Source of the DNA: Rhyacichthys aspro
Taxonomy: Eukaryota > Chordata > Actinopteri > Gobiiformes > Rhyacichthyidae
DNA: 64,000 bases
NCBI GenBank assembly: GCA_036850595.1
Contig: CM072158.1
Location: forward strand, 9,253,422 to 9,317,421
Direction: 5' to 3'
Notes under the pieces: generated by a model
Seen by the model: the letters and a program-made list of their open reading frames with translations, nothing else
Told to the model about the DNA's origin: nothing
Databases searched by the model: none
Translations under genes and position numbers: made by a program
Part shown: one piece after another, positions 61,601 through 64,000 of the stretch
Layout: every line of letters starts with the position of its first letter
Position numbering within the stretch: position 1 is the stretch's first letter

Positions 61601-63167
61601 TTGATCATAAGGCCACTTTTTTGTCAAGGGGGAGCCATTTCAGAGGAGTTGCTTATAATTGCAGGCAGTCAACAAAGTAATAGGGAGTAATATTCTAATG
61701 AAGCAAACCAGAAGTGGCAAAGATGTAATGAGTGGTTTTCACACTTCTCAAATCATCGATGTCAACATTAAGACATTCCTGGCAGGAAGTATTAATAATT
61801 AAACATTTCTGCATGAGGGCCCATATCTGATTATGTGGATACTGCGTGATCAGCATCTCACACTTTGCTATTTGTTTGGAGATATTCTGCAGTTTATCTT
61901 TTGATTCAGGATTGTTGTGGTGTCCTTGGGTGTTTTAAGTTGTATGTAGAGGTTTGTGTAGTGGGTAACTCTGACCTTTTTCTCTATCAAGCCACCCAGC
62001 TGTTTGCCAGTGGTGCACTTTTGAAGGAACATTAAGGCTTACTGTAAAAGAAAATGACAAGCAAGTCAACCAAACCTAAAATCAACCAAATGGAGCGAGC
62101 GGAAACCAAGCACCTTGCAACAAATCTGCACATTAGTATGCAAAGACTGAGTTACAGATTCATCCAATCTAGGCACTGACACAGATCTCTCTCTTAATGA
62201 AGGCGTGCAGTTAAATGAAGGGTCGTGCTGAGATTACACCACAGAGTTCAAAATGACAAAATTATTGACTCTTAAGCTGTGTTCATGTGCTCCCAGGATG
62301 TCCATGTGATCACAGACTGATCCTGAGACACACAGATGACACACATGGGAGTCTCAAACTTGTTATTATTTGAGCATTTGGACTTTGCAACAAATCATCT
62401 TCCTTAAGTCTCAGCATCACATGAAAGCTGTCTGTCTTTTTACCTACACTGCCCTACATTATACATACTCTCTGTGTGTGGATGTGTGTATACCTTGCAG
62501 AAGATCCATAGGGAAATTTTATCTGTCTTGACAATCACCAATCTGATGCTAACCTGTCATGCGTCTCTGTCCCCTGTCACCTCACATCTGTATTTGCCTT
62601 CTCTCTCAATCCATCCAGCTCTGTGCGGCGGTGATGTTCGTGGCCCCTGGGGGACCATCCTCAGCCCTGGCTATCCAGACAGCTACCCCTCATCTCTCAA
62701 CTGTACCTGGACTGTGGAAGTCAGCCACGGCAAAGGCACGGCACACTCACAGTGTTTACTCTTGTTATAAACTTTTACAGTCAGCAGATTGAGCTATGAA
62801 AGATCAATTATGTAGCCCTTAAAAGCCTGATTGCTATGATTTACTTTTGATTGGATTGAAGGGTATGGAATATTAGAAAATGTAGTTTGCTGAAAAGCCT
62901 TCCTTTTATTATACATATTTTATATGTGGATTTGTTTCTATGTTTTACCAGGAGTCCAGTTTCAGTTCAGTTCCTTTCATCTGGAGGACCAACATGACTA
63001 CCTCTTAGTTACAGAGAACGGGAGTTTCCTTCAACCACTGGCTCGGCTGACCGGCAACGAGTTGCCTAGCAACATTAATGCCGGTCTCTATGGCAACTTC
63101 AAAGCCCAGCTACGTTTCATCTCTGACTTTTCTATTTCATACGAGGGCTTCAACATAACTTTCTCCG
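10563..63167 (+). CDS. csmd3: CSMD3-like CUB/Sushi gene, 15 internal exons (partial at both ends)
   Basis: Fifteen exons (10563-10675, 25571-25648, 30164-30251, 30379-30503, 38885-39006, 45934-46037, 46622-46734, 56394-56576, 56852-57178, 57888-58082, 58776-58914, 59371-59558, 59970-60158, 62619-62735, 62952-63167) join in frame to 765 whole codons with no stop. Order: end of CUB2, linker, Sushi2, CUB3, Sushi3, CUB4, Sushi4, CUB5, Sushi5, CUB6. Each Sushi has four Cys and a late Trp; the CUBs keep the CG...C-x-W start. CSMD proteins are giant, mainly brain-expressed type I membrane proteins; CSMD3 is linked to dendrite development, and CSMD1 to complement control. Motifs such as LCGGDVRGP, IHDGPNLLSPL and SHEEPLVCEKNHWWSHPLPT fit remembered CSMD3 better than CSMD1 or CSMD2. 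The first domains and signal peptide lie upstream; most CUB/Sushi repeats, the membrane segment and tail lie downstream. Paralogue 3a versus 3b is undecided. Confidence 0.93.
11947..12118. repeat. Degenerate minisatellite, unit about 22 bp
   Basis: Repeats of the type 'ggatttgaacaggtttta' occur about eight times, alternating 'aacaggtttta' with 'gtagg', 'actgg' or 'acatgg' variants. The last three units (from about 12047) are nearly identical, while earlier ones are diverged. A reverse-strand ORF reading VQIHVKPVQIHVKP merely translates the repeat. Confidence 0.85.
12186..12213. repeat. Inverted partner of the minisatellite
   Basis: 'cttctaaaacctgttcaaac' followed by 'ctgttg' is the reverse complement of the minisatellite unit (aacaggtttgaacaggtttt), about 70 bp beyond its end, so the two could pair as a hairpin. 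Confidence 0.7.
14335..14475. promoter_or_regulatory. Possible conserved non-coding element (homeodomain-site rich)
   Basis: A dense cluster of ATTA/TAAT cores: 'tgattttaatttg', 'ttgattttaattag', 'ggttaatcacc' and 'catgctaatgagag', followed by 'tttgacaggtta'. CSMD introns are known to host conserved non-coding elements, but conservation cannot be seen in one genome. This is suggestive only. Confidence 0.25.
15547..15803. repeat. 260-bp dispersed repeat, copy 1
   Basis: From 'ccctcatcttcca' to 'caagctgcaagcgacaa', this matches 18877-19139 in the same orientation, about 86% identical by eye over the 3' half. Both copies stay open in one frame (MVSLNF...KALQR...DVPAQAA), but differences fall at all codon positions and mostly change the residue, so it is not behaving as a protein. 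Family unknown. Confidence 0.75.
16440..16625. promoter_or_regulatory. Possible conserved non-coding element
   Basis: The words 'tctcaattaaatggcc', 'gttttaattggtgctgac' and 'agcatgtttaattgaaac' cluster with little repeat character. This resembles typical vertebrate intronic enhancers, but only comparison with other fish could confirm it. Confidence 0.2.
18077..18112. repeat. 12-bp tandem triplicate
   Basis: Three exact copies of 'tttcactaaaga', followed by a partial 'ttactaaa'. Confidence 0.9.
18877..19139. repeat. 260-bp dispersed repeat, copy 2
   Basis: Same family and orientation as 15547-15803, separated by 3.1 kb. The alignment starts at 'ccctcatcttcca' and stops after 'caagctgcagacgacag'; flanks on both sides are unrelated. 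No clear terminal inverted repeats or poly-A tail were seen. Confidence 0.75.
20595..20623. repeat. Non-LTR retroelement tail-like motif
   Basis: 'gatactttattgatcccaag' followed by 'ggaaatttc' is a motif recurring in fish genomes at 3' ends of non-LTR elements and SINEs (from recall). Only this short core is recognisable. Confidence 0.45.
21290..21545. promoter_or_regulatory. Possible conserved non-coding element
   Basis: About 250 bp of non-repetitive sequence with 'catgaattaatgcagcttc', 'tttgcat', 'gagcattaattacac', 'cattcattagaaag' and 'ggagataattatcc'. The mix of homeodomain-like and octamer-like words resembles CNEs near developmental genes. Unverified. Confidence 0.25.
21829..22078 (+). 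repeat. Decayed common teleost dispersed repeat
   Basis: Reads like an eroded copy of the abundant fish element: 'attcatctattttctactgc', 'ggggctggagcctatctaag', 'attgcagggttaacacttag', 'ttggtaatt', 'gagaaaacatgcagatac' and 'cagccccacaacctcct' occur in the usual order. Many substitutions and gaps indicate age. Family from recall. Confidence 0.65.
25571..25648 (+). CDS. csmd3: csmd3-like exon: linker between CUB2 and Sushi2
   Basis: A 78-bp exon between acceptor 'ctcctctgcag' and donor 'gtgagt'. It completes Val38 and encodes KRSVDFKSRGVKLFPGKDSS then NKFSI (residues 38-63). Human CSMD proteins have the same exposed basic linker (VKK..ELKSRGVK..PSKD) between CUB2 and Sushi2, which identifies this short exon. 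It has no cysteines and no domain fold. Both boundaries are phase 1, so skipping it would keep the frame. Confidence 0.92.
25649..30163. other. csmd3: 4.5-kb intron
   Basis: Donor 'gtgagt', acceptor 'cctctctgtgtag'. AT-rich sequence with homopolymer runs (poly-T near 25750); no coding sequence or clear mobile element recognised. Confidence 0.85.
30164..30251 (+). CDS. csmd3: csmd3-like exon: linker end and start of Sushi2
   Basis: 88 bp between 'ctctgtgtag' and 'gtacag'. Residues 64-92 read LNEGGVRQASNS, then CPDPGEPENGKRHGNDF, the first strand of a Sushi domain starting at Cys76. The exon ends with two bases of a Ser codon that the next exon completes (phase 1 in, 2 out). Unlike Sushi3 to Sushi5, each on one exon, this Sushi is split by a 127-bp intron. 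Confidence 0.93.
30379..30503 (+). CDS. csmd3: csmd3-like exon: rest of Sushi2
   Basis: 125 bp between 'ctttttctag' and 'gtaagg'. Residues 93-134 complete Sushi2: IGSEVHFTC (Cys102), VLQGSKTISC (Cys116) and AAWSDHRPVC (Cys133, Trp126). With Cys76 from the previous exon this gives the canonical four half-cystines that pair 1-3 and 2-4. QGSK.I.C and AAWSDHRP are hallmark CSMD Sushi2 strings. It ends with the first base of Val135 (phase 1). Confidence 0.95.
35040..35200. promoter_or_regulatory. Possible conserved non-coding element
   Basis: Contains 'gcctaatgatgtcatcaatc' (CRE/AP-1-like core beside a TCAATCA PBX/HOX-like word), 'tccattggtcaatc' (CCAAT reverse), and non-repetitive flanks. Enhancer-like in appearance only. 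Confidence 0.22.
36985..37011. repeat. Perfect 14-bp palindrome with extended arms
   Basis: TACATCGCGATGTA (36992-37005) is its own reverse complement. Outside it AGCTCA (36985-36990) pairs with TGAGCT (37006-37011), interrupted by one unpaired C at 36991. The surrounding 100 bp is CpG-rich for this window. Confidence 0.8.
38885..39006 (+). CDS. csmd3: csmd3-like exon: N-terminal part of CUB3
   Basis: 122 bp between 'tctctgcag' and 'gtaagg'. Residues 135-175 read VKTCGSNLQGPSGTFTSPNF then PIQYESNAQCVWIITASNPN and K. Cys138 and Cys164 form the first CUB disulphide, and C-V-W is the standard CUB pattern. CGSNL.GP.G..TSPNFPIQY agrees with CSMD3 CUB3. Phase 1 in, phase 0 out. Confidence 0.95.
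39007..45933. other. csmd3: 6.9-kb intron
   Basis: Donor 'gtaagg', acceptor 'tttgaactgtag'. It holds a short (CAT)n run at 40617-40634, a GA-rich run (43660-43718) and a pyrimidine-rich stretch (45185-45275). ORFs of 152 and 159 codons at 40386 and 41815 resemble nothing known and are low-complexity in part. Confidence 0.85.
43660..43718. repeat. GA-rich low-complexity run
   Basis: Mostly GAGA and GAAA units ('gagagaaagagagagagaaa'), in a purine-biased neighbourhood. Confidence 0.75.
45934..46037 (+). CDS. csmd3: csmd3-like exon: middle of CUB3
   Basis: 104 bp between 'ttgaactgtag' and 'gtaagt'. Residues 176-209: VIQINFEEFDLE, IAYDTLTIGDGG, EVGDPTTILQ. Glu183/Glu187 and Asp191 of the FxxFxxE...YDxL pattern are the positions that bind calcium in cbCUB domains. 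The last two bases GT start Val210, completed by the next exon (phase 0 in, 2 out). This gives the family sequence FEEFDLERGYDTLTVGDGG with conservative changes. Confidence 0.95.
46038..46621. other. csmd3: 584-bp intron
   Basis: Donor 'gtaagt', acceptor 'tttgtgtcccag'. Nothing else recognisable. Confidence 0.9.
46622..46734 (+). CDS. csmd3: csmd3-like exon: C-terminal part of CUB3
   Basis: 113 bp between 'gtgtcccag' and 'gtaaga'. Residues 210-247: VLSGSFVPDLIVSMTHQMWL, HLQTDESVGSIGFKINYK. It carries the L-S/T-G...PDLIVS strand and the T-D-x-S...G-F-K ending of a CUB domain. Together the three CUB3 exons span 339 bp, phase 1 at both outer ends. A 9.7-kb intron follows, the second longest complete one here. 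Confidence 0.95.
51345..51700. repeat. Dispersed repeat with nested palindrome
   Basis: 'ccccttgagatgcagcatct' then 'cattttcaagggg' recalls a frequent teleost repeat ending. GAGATGCAGCATCTC (51377-51391) is a perfect odd palindrome, and CCCCTTGA (51371) pairs with TCAAGGGG (51396). The following 300 bp of A-rich sequence may belong to it. Limits uncertain. Confidence 0.5.
51875..51990. repeat. Decayed 'ttggtcttga'-type dispersed repeat
   Basis: 'ttttggtcttgagattgac', 'gtaggtcttgactttgtctc', 'gccttagtcctagtcac' and 'tggtctttg' look like the reverse-orientation counterpart of the repeat at 8140-8262. Strongly eroded. Confidence 0.35.
55957..55979. repeat. (TTG)n microsatellite
   Basis: About eight uninterrupted TTG units. 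Confidence 0.9.
56394..56576 (+). CDS. csmd3: csmd3-like exon: complete Sushi3
   Basis: 183 bp between 'attctcttaacag' and 'gtgagt'; phase 1 both ends. Residues 248-308 start EIDKES and then give a whole Sushi domain, CGDPGTPLYGIREGDSF...GILRFEC...FELIGEKTISC...NQWSANIPIC, with Cys254, 280, 294, 307 and Trp300. The family equivalent reads GSCGDPGIPAYGKREGS...FELVGQK.ITCQ.NNQWS, so identity is clear. The start, Y/N of 'LYG' and Leu276 differ slightly from mammals. The next exon is only 275 bp away. Confidence 0.96.
56852..57178 (+). CDS. csmd3: csmd3-like exon: complete CUB4
   Basis: 327 bp between 'tccatccccag' and 'gtatgt'; phase 1 both ends. Residues 309-417 are one uninterrupted CUB: PCMSNFTAPSGTVLSPDYPE (Cys311), NNMNCVWLIQSEPGSRIHL (Cys337), FNDFDLEAPYDALTVKDG with calcium-site-type Glu and Asp, and GRGFNITYT at the end. 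Sequons NFT (314) and NIT (413) are probable N-glycosylation sites and are shared with the family. CSMD1-3 usually begin this domain with a C-F-F-N-F-T string; here it reads C-M-S-N-F-T. The longest exon in the window. Confidence 0.96.
57179..57887. other. csmd3: 709-bp intron
   Basis: Donor 'gtatgt', acceptor 'ctttttccctcag'. AT-rich; no other feature seen. Confidence 0.9.
57888..58082 (+). CDS. csmd3: csmd3-like exon: complete Sushi4
   Basis: 195 bp between 'tttttccctcag' and 'gtaaat'; phase 1 both ends. Residues 418-482: TFGHNECPDPGIPINARRFG, then DSFQLGSSISVVCEDGF, KTQGSETISC and GKVMWSGPIPKCE. Four Cys from Cys424 to Cys481 with the conserved Trp before GPIP. The GKVMWSGPIPKC ending matches remembered CSMD3 exactly, and differs from the VVWSSTVPRC of CSMD1 and VVWNSAVLRC of CSMD2. 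Confidence 0.97.
58083..58775. other. csmd3: 693-bp intron
   Basis: Donor 'gtaaat', acceptor 'tttctctcgctctgcag' with a long pyrimidine tract. No other feature. Confidence 0.9.
58776..58914 (+). CDS. csmd3: csmd3-like exon: N-terminal part of CUB5
   Basis: 139 bp between 'ctcgctctgcag' and 'gtgggt'. Residues 483-528: APCGGHYSAPNGVILSPGWP, GYYKDSLNCEWVIETEPGRS, IKITFD. Cys485 and Cys511 form the CUB disulphide. SAPNGVILSPGWPGYYKDSL matches CSMD3 except Asn for Ser after SAP. It ends on two bases of Arg529 (phase 1 in, 2 out). Confidence 0.96.
58915..59370. other. csmd3: 456-bp intron
   Basis: Donor 'gtgggt', acceptor 'attccctcacag'. No other feature seen. Confidence 0.9.
59371..59558 (+). 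CDS. csmd3: csmd3-like exon: C-terminal part of CUB5
   Basis: 188 bp between 'tattccctcacag' and 'gtacgt'. Residues 529-591: RFQTELGYDFLEIHDGPNLL, SPLVGSFNGTQVPQFLFSSS, NFLYLLFTTDNSRSNAGFKI, LYE. The calcium-site-type Glu and Asp, the sequon NGT and the TDNS...GF ending are present. IHDGPNLLSPL and QFLFSSSNF are the CSMD3 versions; CSMD1 and CSMD2 differ there. One base starts the next Ser (phase 2 in, 1 out). Confidence 0.97.
59559..59969. other. csmd3: 411-bp intron
   Basis: Donor 'gtacgt', acceptor 'gtgttattattcag'. No other feature seen. Confidence 0.9.
59970..60158 (+). CDS. csmd3: csmd3-like exon: complete Sushi5
   Basis: 189 bp between 'gttattattcag' and 'gtacag'; phase 1 both ends. 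Residues 592-654: SVTVDSYSCLDPGIPVNGIR, YGQDFSIGSTVSFGCDSGYR, LSHEEPLVCEKNHWWSHPLP, TCD. Four Cys from Cys600 to Cys653. The CEKNHWWSHPLPTCD ending is the CSMD3 form; CSMD1 has CERNHQWNHALPSCD. This is among the strongest evidence for the paralogue call. Confidence 0.97.
60159..62618. other. csmd3: 2.5-kb intron with CpG/G-rich patch
   Basis: Donor 'gtacag', acceptor 'caatccatccag'. The middle (about 61000-61310) is far richer in CpG than the rest of the window and contains G-runs; the remainder is ordinary AT-rich intron. Confidence 0.88.
61000..61310. promoter_or_regulatory. Intronic CpG-rich patch with G-quadruplex potential
   Basis: Contrast with the AT-rich flanks is obvious: 'gtgcgacggtaggtgtgcgg', 'cccgcgtgaagcgcc' and 'gctgcgccg'. 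A G-tract (about 61169-61197) has runs of seven, five, three and six G separated by one or two bases. The second half contains an ATG in good context at 61221 followed by 27 codons, but no splice path to the next csmd3 exon in frame was found. It could be an alternative promoter, enhancer, or simply a local GC-rich repeat. Confidence 0.35.
62619..62735 (+). CDS. csmd3: csmd3-like exon: N-terminal part of CUB6, with GC donor
   Basis: 117 bp after acceptor 'tcaatccatccag'. Residues 655-693: ALCGGDVRGPWGTILSPGYP, DSYPSSLNCTWTVEVSHGKG (the last Gly split). Cys657 and Cys683 form the CUB disulphide; NCT is a sequon. Homologues continue SHGKG-VQF, so the exon must end after AAA G at 62735. The intron then begins 'gcacgg', a GC donor; the next downstream GT would break the frame. 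Both ends phase 1. The first seven residues are identical to CSMD3 as I recall it. Confidence 0.93.
62736..62951. other. csmd3: 216-bp GC-AG intron
   Basis: Starts GCACGG after exon AAAG and ends 'atgttttaccag'. No GT nearby gives the conserved reading frame. Confidence 0.8.
62952..63167 (+). CDS. csmd3: csmd3-like exon: C-terminal part of CUB6
   Basis: 216 bp between 'gttttaccag' and 'gtaatg'. Residues 694-765: GVQFQFSSFHLEDQHDYLLV, TENGSFLQPLARLTGNELPS, NINAGLYGNFKAQLRFISDF, SISYEGFNITFS. It contains the HxDYLL strand in the calcium-site position and sequons NGS and NIT. LRFISDFSISYEGFNITFS is invariant across the CSMD family. The last base (G) opens a split codon, so the next exon (Sushi6) lies beyond the window. 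Confidence 0.97.
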
Positions 63168-64000
63168 GTAATGTATTAAAAAATAGTCATGTCTGAGTTG
63201 AGTTTTTACAGGGATTGCCTTTCCTCATTCACAAACAATAGACCCACAGTTCTGCTGCACGATGTTTGTTGTGTCCAAATGACTGACAAGAGGAAAATAC
63301 AGGAAAGCATTGGATGTTGAACTCTAATGAAGCCCACAAGTCACAAGAAAAAAACAAAACAAACAAACAAACAAAAAACAGACTAAAAAGTTTTCAGAAA
63401 GTTATGAAGTGCTTTGAAGATTTGGCTCAACAGGCCAAGCCTCATATTTACCACAATATTTATTCATATTATAATAATGTCACCTCTGTGGAGATGCCTA
63501 TTTCCAAAGTACTCCTGGATTGTTGATGGCGGCAGATGTGACTCATGCAATATTTAAAGGGATATGTTCTTATTTTAATGCACAACAGTAATCCACACTT
63601 CTAAATTGTAACACTGAAAAACACAGCTGTCCTTGACTGTGGTTTGAAGATTTATGGCATGAATGTTCATAATAAGTAATGAGTAAGTATAAGTTGGTTT
63701 GAGGTTCATTTATATCCCAGAATTCTGTTATAAAATAGACACTTTAGTCTGCAGAAACACAGTGCTTATTTTTTTAAGTAAATTGATTATGTTGGCTCAA
63801 AATGTTTTGTTAGTGACTTGAGAATACATCCAATTGTCTATTGTCCCAGCGCACGGACCTGTTGCCATAAGAGTTAGCAGGTCACCGCTCTATTAAAGGC
63901 GAGGGTTGAGGGGCAAAGACAGACAAAGCCCAGGGCTACAAGTGTCCCTCATAAATCAAACCAGTGTCAGTGTATCTCTCGCCTATTGACTCAAGAGGAA
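63168..64000. other. csmd3: Start of the following intron
   Basis: Donor 'gtaatg'; no acceptor followed by Sushi6 sequence appears before the window ends. An AAAC-type simple repeat lies at 63347-63379. Confidence 0.85.
63347..63379. repeat. (AAAC)n simple repeat
   Basis: A-rich run with several AAAC units ('aaacaaacaaac'). Confidence 0.85.

Noticed and set aside
62736..62760. GT donor downstream of 62735 for the CUB6a exon
   Set aside because: Using the GT near 62752 adds residues absent from the family and shifts the frame into the next exon.
10563..63167. Assignment to CSMD1 or CSMD2
   Set aside because: Residues in Sushi4, CUB5, Sushi5 and CUB6 agree with CSMD3 versions and differ from the other two, though this rests on remembered sequences.

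Overview
This is nuclear DNA of a bony vertebrate, most probably a teleost fish. Coding sequence is sparse: about 2.3 kb of exons spread over 53 kb, with GT-AG introns from 127 bp to 14.9 kb. The intervening DNA carries fish-type repeats, including a Tigger/pogo-like MITE, a 'tactttattgatccc' retroelement tail, and a decayed element of the widespread teleost 'ggctggagcctatc...' type. There are no operons, CRISPR arrays or rRNA genes.

The only convincing gene is a + strand fragment of CSMD3 (CUB and Sushi multiple domains 3), a very large single-pass membrane protein built of alternating CUB and Sushi/CCP modules. Fifteen exons between 10563 and 63167 join in frame without a stop into 765 complete codons. 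In order they encode the end of CUB2, a linker, Sushi2, CUB3, Sushi3, CUB4, Sushi4, CUB5, Sushi5 and CUB6. The gene's start lies upstream of the window and its larger remainder downstream. From remembered family sequences, CSMD3 fits better than CSMD1 or CSMD2, most clearly in CUB5 to CUB6. Whether this is the a or b teleost duplicate cannot be decided here.

Layout: 1-10562 is upstream intron with a purine-rich tract, a 725-bp Tigger-like MITE and a CA microsatellite. 10563-46734 holds seven exons separated mostly by long introns (14.9, 4.5, 8.4 and 6.9 kb). 46735-56393 is a 9.7-kb intron. 56394-63167 is a compact cluster of eight exons. The intron at 62736-62951 starts with GC rather than GT. 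The module boundaries all fall in phase 1, so CUB and Sushi units are symmetric and interchangeable in frame.

No undescribed gene system stands out. The more unusual items are the GC-AG intron, a tandem array of CCAAT-type motifs inside the MITE, a duplicated 260-bp repeat of unknown family, a minisatellite with an inverted partner, a long perfect palindrome, and a CpG/G-rich patch with G-quadruplex potential. All splice sites were read by eye; repeat-family names are from recall and were not searched.
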